A stretch of 64,000 nucleotides of DNA from the NCBI RefSeq assembly GCF_036669915.1, contig NC_089313.1, positions 17,670,662-17,734,661 of the forward strand, written 5' to 3'. Positions within the stretch are counted from its first letter, which is position 1, and the number at the start of each line of letters is the position of its first letter. The notes beneath the pieces were generated by a model. It made no database searches. It worked only from the letters and a program-made list of their open reading frames with translations, and was not told the DNA's origin. The translations under genes were made by a program, and so were the position numbers. Below, piece by piece: positions 10,734 to 22,700 of this stretch. This stretch comes from Pocillopora verrucosa (taxonomy: Eukaryota; Cnidaria; Anthozoa; Scleractinia; Pocilloporidae).

Positions 10734-13700
10734 ATGTCTTCAAATCCAACTTACGACGTTTGTGTCATCGGTGCTGGTGTGGTGGGCAGCTCCACAGCCC
10801 GTTACTTGGCTTCCCGAGGACAAAGAACACTTCTATTGGAGCAGGTACTAAATATAGGTTAATTCATGTGAGGATCTTTCAACACTGTGAAGAGTATTCT
10901 GCATCATGTAGTGATTATGAAATGATTTCAATCAGTATACTAAGATCCGTTTTTTTACAATAGTCTACAGGTTCAGAACCACCTAAACTGAAAAATTAAG
11001 ATGATAAAGGTCTCTCATATGACTAGTTGTTGTTACTGCTTTTATTTTGCTATTGCGGTCTTAATCGGCCAGCCTCGGGGCCTATGGGGAATCTTTGAGT
11101 GATCCGTCAGTTATAACTTCCACTCAGTAGGGGCTAAAAGTGATAAAATAAACTCATTTTCGTTATTGACCATTTAATGTACAGTTTATTGATAGAACGC
11201 GTTCAAAAAGGCAAGAACAAATTGGCAGCACAGCGCGAGTCACGAACAGGCCACGAGCAGGTCACGAGGTCATTATGATACTGCAATGAAAAAGAAAGCA
11301 CTTGCAGGGACGTAGCCAGGTATTTTCAAAGGGGAGGATGGACCGGTTTTCGCCACCTGAATATAGTATGTTGTGTGCTAAAAAAAAAGGTTTACAAAGG
11401 GGTCACGCCAGGACCCCCTCTCCCTAGCTATGCCCTCGAGTCTTGTCCTTGTTAACAGCTTTATTTCTTTTAATCAAGTTTCCTCTTCCTCACTGGCGTG
11501 GCAGTTCTCATGGACAGACTAGAATCATTCGTTTCTCCTATGTTAACCCTTATTATTCTAAAATGGTTCGAGAAGCTGGTGAAATGTGGAAGGAGATTGA
11601 AGAAAAAGCAGAGCAGGAAATTCTTATCAAGTAGGTGCCTGGAAACAGCCAGCCGAGAGGTGGGGGGGGGGGGGGGGGTACTTTCTAATAATAGGCTAAT
11701 GAGGATGTGTTGCAGGATGGGGTTGCATTTTCACAACTGGATTGATAATGACTTCATGATATGTGGTCTATAATTAGCCACAGAATAGACTTTAATTGGG
11801 CAGGGTGTTCTGAGAGGCCAGTGGCACATACTCTGCAAAAATTGACCCAAATGCTCCCAACCCCTTCCCTGGCCCTGAGAGGCCAAGTGTGGTAAATCTG
11901 GATTTATGAATGCAAGGAGAACTTAGCCAAGTTCAGTAAATCTTGATTTATGTATGAAAGAAGGACTTAGCTTAAAAGTACTCTGAATGAATAATTTCAG
12001 AACTGTTGGACTGTTAACAGTGGAAGGAAGCTCTGGTGAAAATTTGAGAGAAGTTAGAGAATCACTTGATGCAGCAGGAGCAAGTTATGATATTTTGTCA
12101 AACCAAACACTTAAGCAAAGATTTCCAGAGTTGAGCTTTCCGCCTCACTACAAAGCTCTGTTAGAACACTCAGCAGGAATTTTAAAAGCTGATAAATGCT
12201 TGAGAGTGTTGCAGGTACAGCTCTGTTTCATACCTTGTGCAATAGCTCTTGTGATTTCATGAAAACTTGGAGCCAAAAAGTTATTTTAGTCCTGTTGTCT
12301 GAATTGTTTGAAGGATCAGTTTATTGCATTTGGTGGCACACTAAGAGATGGTGAGGGTGTGGTTGAAATACATCCAGGATCATTAATTACAATAAAGACC
12401 ACAAAGGATTTGTTCAAAGCTCACAAAGTGATATTAACAGCAGGTAAACCACTTATCTCTGTCATGAAACTTGAGGTTTTTTTTATTTAGATCTGTGGTT
12501 TTTTAAAGTTTGCTGTAGACCAGGAAGCAGTGAATGATTAGTTGGGGTTCCCTAAATGGGAAATTTCCTCGACCTTGCTGGAATGTATTATTGTTAAATG
12601 GTTGAGAATGTACTGAAAATAAAAAAATTTGTTGTCACAGGTAGTAAAAACTACAAGGTGAATGAACTGAGTCTTTAAGCTGTATGTGAGTTATTTAAAA
12701 AATAATGTCATGCATACTAGAGCTGCCGTAATTGGTGATCTTTCACCATTGCTACTAGAATACCTGCTACACCCTACACCCAACAATGAACAAAGGAAAT
12801 GATTCAATCCTTTTTTGGTAAAATCTAATTATGTACTTCTAAGTTGAAATCTTAAAGTGAATCTTTATTTCAGAAGATTTTGCCAGAGACTATTTTTACT
12901 TATTATTCATACTTTTTCAAGGACCCTGGACCAATAAACTGCTAAAACCTGTGGGAATTACCTTGCCTCTAAAGGTAAGAGTTGAACACTGAAAATTCTC
13001 ATAGTTTCCTTTGTAATTTTCCATTTTCTCAGTGACATTTTCAGTTTTGCAGATTATTGTTGCATAAGGCCCTGACCTTTGAAGATCTTCACCTCTTTTT
13101 TTAACCATCAGCCACTCAGAGCCAATGTTTTTTACTGGAAGGTGAAAAAAACAGGCACATACAGTCTTCAGACTGGTTTTCCTACATTTTATGATGATAC
13201 AGCATCTGACCCTCGCAAGTTTTATGCACTCCCTTCATTTGAGTATCCTGACATGGTTAAGGTAATACTTACTGAAGGTAACATTTGTAATATTAATTAA
13301 CATAACACCAACTGGCAATATAGCTTTAAGTGAGTATCACAGGGTTTTCATTAAAAAATGAATCAGCAGGAGAGTTGTGTAGAGGAACTAGAGAATACTC
13401 TCCTTGTCTGAAAAAAATAGCTATGTTCCCATGTAAAATTCTTAAAAGTTAGAAAAATTCAAAAAAATTGTTTGAGAATTTTCTTGTGTTCTCCAATAGC
13501 TAGAGGTAATCCTGGTAAGAGTTGTTTATGAAGTGAGAAATCAGGAATAATCATCAGATCAATCTCATCATTGGTGGATTTTTGTCTTTTAAAGTCTGAC
13601 CATGAGTTCTACCCAGGATGTCGAAATTGTATTAAGTGTGTGCCACTAAAAACAATCAGTCAATTTATTTTCAGAATTACCCTTACTTGAAAAGATTGAT

Positions 13701-14908
13701 TTTTTTGTCACAGTTTGGGCCCTCTGGTGGATGCAGATTACCAGAAGTTTGCATGGAAATTGATCCAGATGCAAGAGATTGGGACAGAGAAATTGAAGAG
13801 AGGATTATTCAGAGAACAAGAGAATACATCCAGCATCACTTTCCATACCTTGATCATCATGAGCCAACCATAGTAGAAACTTGTATATACACAGTATGTG
13901 TTGAGTCTAAAAAGTTAACTCAGGGGTCAATGTGCTTAGCTCTACCATCTCCCCTTAGCTGGGTGTGAGACTTACACTTACAGTTAAAAATCTTTTATCT
14001 CATACCAGCTCACCCCTACTACTTACTTTCTCATGCCTGATGAAAAACTTGTGTTACGGCTTTGTTTAGCACATTTTCTAATGATGTTAGTGAGAGAAAC
14101 TCAGATTAGAGGTTCTAGAAAAGAGAAGTATTGTGACCACCCCTTCCCAAAGTATTGGGATCACACACCTCTGATTTTAAAAGTAAGAGGAGGTTATGTG
14201 GAAACCCCTTGACAATAATTTAGAAATGAGGAATTGTCTAGATATAACTGAGCTCTGTACAAAAATCTTGGCATTCCCAGTGTTATAATCTCATTTCTGT
14301 GACAGAGAAAAAGGAGGTACACCTAATGCAATTACTTGGACAGTTCTAGAATTCACTTTAGCAATGAATCAATCTTACAAGCCAGATACACTTTTTTTTA
14401 ATTTGACTCAAAGACTTTTTCAATGTTTCTTCAGGGAAAAGTGGTCAGGAGAAATAAGGTTGACCAAACTTAATCTGAAATTGTTTTTAAATCCAGCTGA
14501 CCCCTGATGAGAATTTTGTGTTGGATAAACATCCCAAGTTTTCTAACATTATAATTGGTGCTGGCTTTTCAGGTAATTCATTCTGCATTGTTGTGATCTA
14601 ATAGTCCTTTGACACTTCTAGAAGAGGAAAATAGATTTTCTTTTAATGTTAAAACTCTAAACATTTTAACTTCTTAATTTAAGTGACCTTACATATAGAG
14701 GTTTCAATAACAGCTGGTTACCATCCCTTTCAATTGTTAAAATTGTCTACAATTTTTTTGTATCTTTTTCTCAGCTCATGGATTCAAGCTTGGTCCTGTT
14801 TGTGGCAAGATTTTAGCACAGCTGGCCATGAATGAGACACCAACCCATGACTTGACACCTTTCAAGATTTCAAGATTCAAGTTTAGTCAGCAGAAATCCT
14901 CACTCTGA
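10734..14908 (+). CDS. PIPOX: Peroxisomal sarcosine/pipecolate oxidase-like flavoprotein
   Basis: Nine coding exons: 10734-10844, 11479-11630, 12001-12214, 12314-12443, 12922-12974, 13112-13261, 13714-13893, 14497-14572 and 14775-14908. They join in frame to 399 residues; human PIPOX has 390. The N-terminus has the dinucleotide-binding loop [15 protein letters not shown] (GxGxxG). [13 protein letters not shown] matches the conserved substrate-side segment. ETCIYTLTPDENF places Cys327 where monomeric sarcosine oxidases attach FAD covalently, and [16 protein letters not shown] is the C-terminal FAD-contact motif. The enzyme oxidises sarcosine or L-pipecolate to the imine with H2O2 release, in peroxisomes. 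The last three residues, SSL, form a weak PTS1-like signal in place of the usual SKL or AHL. The seventh exon begins with [13 protein letters not shown], slightly longer than expected, so that acceptor could be off by a few codons. Confidence 0.93.
11304..11438. repeat. Short dispersed repeat with inverted ends
   Basis: In PIPOX intron 1. The left end GGGACGTAGCCAGG and right end CCTAGCTATGCCCTCG are imperfect inverted complements, with CCCC-rich flanks of the kind seen in MITE-like elements. About 135 bases, non-coding. Confidence 0.5.
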
Positions 14909-15025
14909 TCGAAACTTAGGATTTGATAAAATTGTTTTAACTCAGTACTTAGCCTCTTACAAGTTAGCCTAGATTTGTTGTTACCACTATTCTGTTATCA
15001 CTTAGATGGTGCTCATGATGAAGAC

Positions 15026-15031
15026 AATAAA
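15026..15031 (+). promoter_or_regulatory. Candidate poly(A) signal for PIPOX
   Basis: AATAAA about 120 bases after the PIPOX stop codon. Plausible position, no cleavage evidence. Confidence 0.4.
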
Positions 15032-15143
15032 CACAATCACCACTCCAGATTAAAGCCAACTAAAAAATCCTGGTGCCGTCCCTGAGACATTAAAGAAATC
15101 ATTTACCTCTAATTCTGCTTGATCTATTATAGGAGTTTGGGTT

Positions 15144-15348
15144 TTAACCCTTTAACTTCCAGAAGTGATCGACATGCAACTTCTCCCTATTGTATTCATA
15201 CATCATCCAGCATAATTGTAATGAGAATACTCAACCTTATCTGGTAAATGTCTTTATCTCGATCTAACACCAAACTCTTTAACTAATTTACATGGAAATG
15301 TGTAGCAGCTAGAGGGGAGCTTTAATAATCAGATCCTGGGTTAAAAGG
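15144..15348. repeat. Dispersed MITE-like repeat, family A, copy 1
   Basis: About 205 bases starting TTAACCCTTTAACTTCCAG and ending CTGGGTTAAAAGG, an inverted pair. The internal ATGCAACTTCTCCCTAT and ACACCAAACTCTTTAACTAA recur in copies near 48900 and 59930. Lies between PIPOX and MRPS23. Confidence 0.75.
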
Positions 15349-15846
15349 CTCACTAAACTGTGCAGTGCAGTCTTTTACTTCCCCTTCTAAGCAAATTGAG
15401 TGAAACATGTGAGAGCCATGCCCTCTTAATAAAACAACCTTTTTTATATCTCATGTGAAGTGGATGTTCAATTCTCTAAGAAGGGGCTGTCAGGTAAAGG
15501 AAACTACCTCGCAACAAACCTTTTTCTTTTTTTCATCAGTTTTTGGTTCTACCTGTGCCAATGAAGAGAGAGGAGGAATAGTTCCTACCCCAAGTTTTCC
15601 TTAGCTTATGCCTTGGGTCATTCCTTTTTCAGCACTACTTGTTCAGTCAATTTAATTTCTCTATCCTGTTTCCCGCTTCTCTTCTCTAACCTCCATTGTC
15701 TCCTTTTTTCCACGTGAGCGACTCCCCCGGCCCCCACCCCCCACACTAATATCCCACAACGAATAGTCTTCGTTCCCAGACTCCTTTGCGTAGGAGTTAA
15801 AAGTTAGTCTGTTCAGCGGATTATTCTAAAAGTTTATTGATCCAAG

Positions 15847-15870
15847 ATGGTGGTGCACATGGCCAGTTGA
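15847..15870 (+). promoter_or_regulatory. Short upstream ORF before MRPS23
   Basis: An ATG in good context (ccaagATGG) opens a 7-codon frame (MVVHMAS) that stops 22 bases before the MRPS23 ATG. If transcription starts upstream of it, it could lower translation of the main frame. Whether it is in the mRNA is unknown. Confidence 0.35.
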
Positions 15871-15892
15871 AGAAACTTGGACAATTTGCGGC

Positions 15893-18707
15893 ATGGTTGG
15901 ATCAAGGCATTTGCGAGGGACCGTACTCTCACGGTAAGACCTATGCTTTGTTTATTTTTTCCGCAATATCTCAGCTTTTTAAATAGCTTTTTTATCGTTA
16001 CTTCCTTGTTTACAGAGTTCGCAACCTTCTTCGTTCGGGTGGAATAAAAAAGCCACCACTTTGGTTTCCAGTAGTCGAGGCATTTCCTCCCTTAAAGGAG
16101 ACGAAACTAACTAGAAAAGGTGACGAAGAGTTGATGCACAAGATTCTATACCCTGAAGATGAATTCAGAAGGTAAGGCTTCATGAATTGTAAATTTTATC
16201 AAAGTTAGTATCACGCTGGCTCAGGATATTGGACATGGCAGTTGGAAACTAGGATTTGCCTTTTCCATTATTATTTGATCGAAAAATGGGTTTTTATTCG
16301 TAAACAGTGGGATTTGGCCCAACAGTTGTAGCTTGGATTTAAGAGAACATGGGATCTTGAAAAAAATTAGATGATCACATGAATTTTTTTGTTTCCCATT
16401 GCCAGTCTATTTTTTTGGCAAAGGAGGAATAGTGATCACTCTAATTTTTTTTAGAGGAAATTCGATGAGATATGAAACAATTTATGCCAATGGCCTTGAG
16501 CTGGGAAAATGATGTTAGTAAAACCCTCTCCCCCAACCAACCCCCCTTCTTTCAGAAACCCCTCATTTTCCATAATCAGTGTAAATAATTTAAATCCCCT
16601 GTAGGCATGTTTGAAATTTTGGAGTCATCCTGCACTCATTAGAATGAGAGAATCATGATGTGCATCCAGTATTCTCCTTTGTTTTAAGCACATTGGGTAT
16701 AATGATTTTTTTTAAACCAGTGGAAGAATTTTTTTACTTGTCAAATTCTCAAGAATTCCTTGTGATTTTAGGCGATATGAAGAGATACATTTTACTGGTT
16801 ACTGCTTAAAAGTAGAACACTAGTACTGATAAACTTACAGTATCTTGTTGAAAAACATGTACTGGTACAATGCTTCTATAGCTTTGTGATAATAATATTT
16901 AAAGTTTCCTTGTGATTCTGAAATTTCTTTTAATAGTATCATATTGACAGAGAGAGTGAATAAAACTGAATTATCACTTGGAGGTCTTTCACCAGCGCCC
17001 ATCACTCTAACATCCACAGTGTCTCCTTGTAACTGTACAAAACTCAGTGGTAATATTATTGATATCTTCTTGATATCAGGCTTTTTTACAAGAGATTCAA
17101 TACAAGCCAGCCTCTGTCCCTGTGGGGAGAACATCATTCTTACTGTGACAGGTAAGCAGCTTGAGAAATGGATGTTTCTGAACAAAGAGAACTTTCAGCT
17201 AAAATCAGGGCTCTAGGCTGAAACTGCTTAAGCCTCAGCAGAAGGGAGGAAAGAATTTTGGGGACAAAATTTGGGGTGAAAGGTGCTAAGTTAGGAACCT
17301 GTGTTTAGCATAGTAAGCTGTAGCATGATTATTGCTTATATTTGTATACCATGTTATCATAGTGCTCTGTCATTCTTTTTAAGATAATTTTTAGTTGTTG
17401 GCTGACTTTTATGCCTCGAGATGGTGCTTGAACTTCAAAAATAAATTCTTTTTCTGGTGATTGAAGGCTACTAAGTGTCAAATTTGAAAGGATTTGAGCT
17501 CAGAGCCTTAAAAAAAGTTATCTAGGATATATATATATTAACTTGATTCTTACATTCAAAATTTTATACAATTGTATAAGTGACACTTATGGCCAATTTC
17601 AGATTTGTGGAAGGATGCATGGAGAAAGTGAACATGGGGTATGACAAAGAGAAAGCAGTGGAAAGTACAGTTAGAGAACTTTTCACTGGTCAAAGCACTG
17701 CAATACCAGTAAGATGTTTTTATTTTTTTCACATTATTAGACTACTTTCAACACCTCTGAGCCTAACCTGGATCGTGACATTTCTTCTTATTTAGTGTTG
17801 ATCATTAATATCTTAAGCATCTTCATTCCTCTCTATACATTGCAAAGGCTGCATAACACCACCAAAAGAACTGAGAAAATGAATATATTTATTGCTGAAG
17901 AAACTGCCTTTGGATTAGAGCAAAAGCTATTTCAATGATGACTTGGCTGTGGCAGATATAGAGTACCATATGTAAAATTTCTTTGCTTATGGTTTATAAG
18001 GAGAAGTCCTGTGTGACTTACAAGTTATTTCTTTAATAAGAAGTTGGGGAAAACTTTAATTATTAACTTCATCTTAAACTCATTTAAAAGATGCTGCATA
18101 TTTGCATCCAAAATTATGTATCAATTAAGCAAGTAATTACTTGCAAATAATGAATTATGTGAGATAATTTGGTTGTATCAACTGGAGTTGGTAATGTAAA
18201 TTGACTACCATAAAGTTTCTAAAGCTGACATTTTGGATGTTAGTTTGTTGTCCTTTGTTCTGAGGAAGGGCTAATGCTTGAAACATTGGCTTAAGAAATT
18301 CTTTAGGGTGGCCAATTTAGATTATCAACTCAGGTAATGAAACCAAATTATCTTATCATATCCCCCACTGATGCAACACCAAAGTTTCAAGGGAAACATA
18401 GCCCCTTTGATGAATTATTTAGTAAACCTTTCTCAAAGTGTGAGCTATACACACAAGAACAGGTTGACATCAATCATCTGTAAGGATACCTGGCCCTGGT
18501 TGTTCAAAGATTGGATAACACTATCCACTGGGTAAATCTCTATCCAGTGGATAACACTATATGTTTTGCTATCACTTATCCACCAGATAGCAATTTATCC
18601 ACTGGATAGCATTATCCACCCTTTATGCAACTGGCGCAGTGCTGTAAATTTTAAGTTTACTGTTTTGTTTTATTTTTGTTTGCAAGGATACTGTGTCTGA
18701 GGACTGA
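15893..18707 (+). CDS. MRPS23: Mitochondrial ribosomal protein S23 (small subunit)
   Basis: Supported exons are 15893-15933, 16016-16171, 17603-17708 and 18687-18707. The first two read MVGSRHLRGTVLSRVRNLLR and then KKPPLWFPVVEAFPPLKE, clear MRPS23 signatures (compare the family's KPLWFDVYDAFPPLRE). The third reads RFVEGCMEKVNMGYDKEKAV, matching the later helix, and the last gives DTVSED and a stop. Exon 2 joins directly to the third exon in phase, giving 107 residues. That is short: vertebrate MRPS23 is about 190, and the roughly 25 residues that normally lie between these parts are missing. A small exon of length 3n could lie in intron 16172-17602, but none was identified with certainty. 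The protein is a structural component of the mitochondrial 28S subunit. The middle of the model and the C-terminus are the uncertain parts. Confidence 0.82.
18191..18430. repeat. Dispersed repeat, family C, copy 2
   Basis: In the last MRPS23 intron. It shares AGTTTCTAAAGCTGAC and the block ATTATCAACTCAGGTAATG with the region 52935-53150, and the second half also with 1780-1895. It may be the tail of a larger retroelement; only the short shared part is visible here. Confidence 0.6.
18489..18640. repeat. MITE-like element built on TATCCACTGGATA words
   Basis: About 150 bases in the last MRPS23 intron in which the near-palindrome TATCCA-CTGGATA and its variants recur at least five times. The outer parts (CCTGGTTGTTCAAAG and the right end near 18630) look like imperfect terminal repeats. 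It can fold into a long hairpin. Non-coding. Confidence 0.6.
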
Positions 18708-19794
18708 AGAGTTTTCTCCTCACATGTGGATAAATAATATTACAGAAAATTGGATTTTCCAACAGGTGATCTCAAGAAGTTTCCATCAGTCATCTAAGCA
18801 GTTATTTAACCTTGAGGGAAATTTGTGTAGGAGCTATGAAATCATGAATTTAACTTCAACAGAAACGGAAGGAACAACACCATTTCCAAGATGCAACCAT
18901 AGGTAGTTGAGATGTTTTAGTTTCTGAGCCTTCAATGTTGTTGAGACATTGTGAAAATTTCTGTCCCAAAAATATACAAGTCCTTTGCTTTTATGGTTTT
19001 AGGAACTATTTGTCTTATGGGTATGATAAGAACTTTTTCCTTAAAGCTTTTTGAAAAATGTAATTCAAATACCCAAATTAAAAGAGCAGATGTTTGGTGT
19101 CACAAAGACACCATCTGAAGAAAAGATTCTGTTGTATGTCCATGAACATCCAGAATTTAAAAAAACGTTTCTCTAAAAAATCAATATTATTGCTGTGTTT
19201 AAGGGTTGCCTTTGTAATCTACGTATTATTTAACCCTTCAACTCACCATTGTTTTAACTAAAATGACCACAGTTCTAAAATAATAGATTTTTATTATTTA
19301 AAAAATCTCAACCAGTGTACATGTATGATATACACCAACTTCTTTGCCATAGCCCACCATGTAGTTTTTCCGACAGATAAGGGATTATAATAAGTGATAG
19401 TTTGGATTAAGGCAATGGGAGAATCATGGATGCTCTAGAACTTATACAGTAAATGGCAGCCTTAATATTACAAGTTCTACATACTGTTAGTGAAATATTC
19501 TTTACATTGTGTTGTAATTGAGATCTCAATTGCTACCATACTGAGGAGAATTTTGAATGTTGCAAAACTGACCTCTCTGATGAAAGATTACTGAATGAGA
19601 GTGTACAAATCTCTGAATGTGCCACCAGTAACAATGAAGGTTTAATGAGTGGCTCCAAACATGCAATTTGATTTTACACTGAATGAAGATGTCACCTTCT
19701 CTTAAACATTAGACAACCCAGAAGAATAAAATACTTAATCTTGAGCACTTCATATATTATCCTATAGTTTGATGTGTCCATTCTGTTTCATGAC
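18708..19794. other. Convergent 3' trailers of MRPS23 and RENBP
   Basis: AT-rich non-coding region between two convergent stops. It should contain both 3' UTRs. No additional gene recognised. Confidence 0.5.
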
Positions 19795-22700
19795 CTAAAC
19801 AACACCGTTGCCATTTGCTAGACCGTTTGGTAGACTATTCGGTAGTGTTTTCTCTTCAAGCAATTCCTTCAACATCTTGATACACATGTGCAAGCAGCGA
19901 GGAACGTGAAAACAGCCTGTGATAAAATATAAGCATTTTGTGAGTTATTTATTAAGGCTAACTGTGCAACTATGTGAAGTAGTGCATACTGTTTTTTCAG
20001 TTATTTTGAATTGTGACAGACTGGGTTAAGAATTAACACAGAATAGGACTGTGTTTCTTGAATTTATTGCTCTGAAGGACTCAGTGGCAGATCCAGAGGG
20101 AAGGTCTGGGGGTTGCATACACACCCCCACCCTCTGCTCCAAGTTTCTGTCATACCTGTGGGTTCGTTTTACTACATGTCTGACACCAGAATTCTTGAAG
20201 CGACAAGAACGCATTGTAGCACTCAAATGGCAGGGCAAGCGGAAGGGTTGGGGGCGGGCGTTGCGGTGGATCTACCCCCTGGCATCGTATTGCCTCTTTG
20301 GCATCCGTGTCAATCTTTTCCATTGTTGAACTGCTTCGCTCTGTTTTGTATTAATCTTGACCCTGAAGCGTCTGTCAACCCTGACAAACAATTATTTGAC
20401 AGTTCCCTTCCGTTTATCCACAACTGTTAACGACGTAAAATAATTAAATACAATCGGGTGGCGCCTTGAAAAGTTGTCTTACAAACGTACCTTTAAACGG
20501 TCCTCCTTTGAAGGTGTGTGTCACATCTCCTTTCTGATTGAGATATCCAAACCACTCACCGTATTGTGAATCTGAAAACTGAGAAAAAACGGGTTATTGG
20601 GCAGATTGCTAGGATATTATAGGGAGAAGTTTCATGTTAATCACTTCCAGGTGTTAAAGGGTTAATTGGTAAGCCCAGTATTTACATGCGAGAATGTGTA
20701 CTGGAATACGAGATCGAACTTCTCCATAAAGCGTTCCTCTCTAGTCTCCTTGTAAGCCATGAGGAGTGCAATGAGTGCCTCCGCATGAGGCCACCAAAGT
20801 TTCATGTTCCACTCCAGCTGTGTTGGCGAGAAGCCACTTGCATCCAAGTAATAAAGAATCCCGCCGTACATGTCATCCCATCCTGTGTCAAATGACTGAA
20901 CTATAAACTTGTCGATGGCAATTCTTGCCAGTTCGTCGTTTTGTGTACGTGTAGCATACTGCAGGAGAAACCATCCAGCCTCAATGGCGTGTCCTGGATT
21001 GATGAGTCGACCTTCTGCACCAGATATCTCTTTTCCTTCTTCTGTGACTTTTTCTAATACCACTCTACCCTTTCTCTAGGATAGAAGGAGTTAATCGAAA
21101 TTATTCCTACGTTGGTACAAGTTAGAGGAGTTCTGTAAGTGATTTACAACATTTTTTCTCAACCCCATAGGAAGAAAGATGTATGATTTGAAGAATTTTG
21201 TTTGCATCTCGGTACTCGTACTTGCTTCAATCAAATTCAAAGCATTTAGCTTGCTCTAAAATTGTGGCGAAAGAATGCTGTCCTAGGTCAATTTGGTTTT
21301 TATTAACTAAGTTGATAATGCAAGTTTGACACAGTAAAGAATTTCTAAAACTGAAGTTTTTAGTGTTGGCCCTCGTTGTCATTAGTAACTGGCCATTTTG
21401 AGATAGTTATCGCACTTTGTTGGTGGGACTTCTTTGGAATCACTCCGCTTGTGTTTCACTTGGATTCACTTTGATTTTGTTTTCAAGACACTTAATCAAA
21501 AGCACTGTAAATGTCAATTTGTACAGTTTACCTGTAAGTGCTTTAAAATCTGCTGCACGGCCCACTCTTCATCTTCAATGTACGCCTGACGGAGCTCGTC
21601 GTCTTCGCGGCAAACCTCGTCGATCACATACAACAACATCATTGGTACAGCCAGGGGATTTGCTGCCTCCTGGCCCGACAACTTGGGTCGGCCAAGCTGC
21701 GTGTCATCAATTCGTGCCCAATGTGTTACTAGGGACAGCATCCGTACAGCTTCCTCCTGAAATGAAATTGATGAATGATTTTCCGTGCACGTCTTCATTG
21801 CTCAGCACAATCGCTCGAGCCAAGTGGTGCATTTCTCGGTTTACATAACGTCTTGGGTTCTCAGTCCACTGAAAGCTACCCCACCCCACCCCGCCCCGCC
21901 CCAAGCATTTCGATACTTTTTATTCACAATTAACAGGTACTCTTGTCCACTCCTTAGTTTACATAGCGCCTAGATTGCCTCGCTCAAGACCATGTCTCTG
22001 TTACATCGTTTTCAGTATTTCTTTAGCAAAGCCCCGATGGTAACTTAAAATGGTGCAATAGGAATGAAACAGTTTTCTGCGGCACATTGTCAGATTCAAT
22101 CAAATGGTTCTTCAATTTCGTCCACTCTTGTTGTTTGTCCTCCCAAAGCAGTTTGACAAAGAAACGCAGTTTATTGTGTACTTAACCTCGTTCCTACCTT
22201 ATACTTAATAAGGTTACTTGCACGATACAGTTCAGCCATTGCTATCGCATAGAAACACTCAGTGAAGATTGTCCTCTGAATCTTAATTGGCTTCCCTTCA
22301 GCTGTGACTTGAAAGTAACATCTCCCATCTTCAGGATTTTTAATATGATTTAACAAAAACTCGCCACCTGAAATTGCGGGAAATAAAAAATTTCTTCATA
22401 CTAGCGTTTTATTGGAATTTGCGAGCATGCCATGTTTTTCCAGTATCGTAAATTATTCTGTAAGTTACCTCTTAACTTTGACACAGGTAGCCCACGAGCC
22501 ACTTAGCCACACCCCTTTTTTTAAGTTTCCCACCACGTATTATATAGTTATGAAAATTGCTCAACATGGGCAACACTCCAAACTGGAAGGCATCGAAATT
22601 GAGCAATTCGCAAGAAGAATTTTAATCGCATTTTACCGCTTTGAATAACCACTTTTTCACGAAAATTTGAAAGAGAAAGTAGTCGGTAAAATCAAATCTG

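Noticed and set aside
16741..16820. Candidate MRPS23 exon reading RRYEEIHFTG after a TTTTAG acceptor
   Set aside because: The available donors give a phase that does not match the next exon, so it cannot be placed without transcript data.
16835..17216. Long overlapping open frames on both strands inside the MRPS23 intron, flanked on the plus strand by AG and a GTAAGC donor
   Set aside because: Neither translation shows a recognisable domain, and the plus-strand segment would enter in phase 2 and leave in phase 1, breaking the MRPS23 frame. Kept only as possible exon-like noise.
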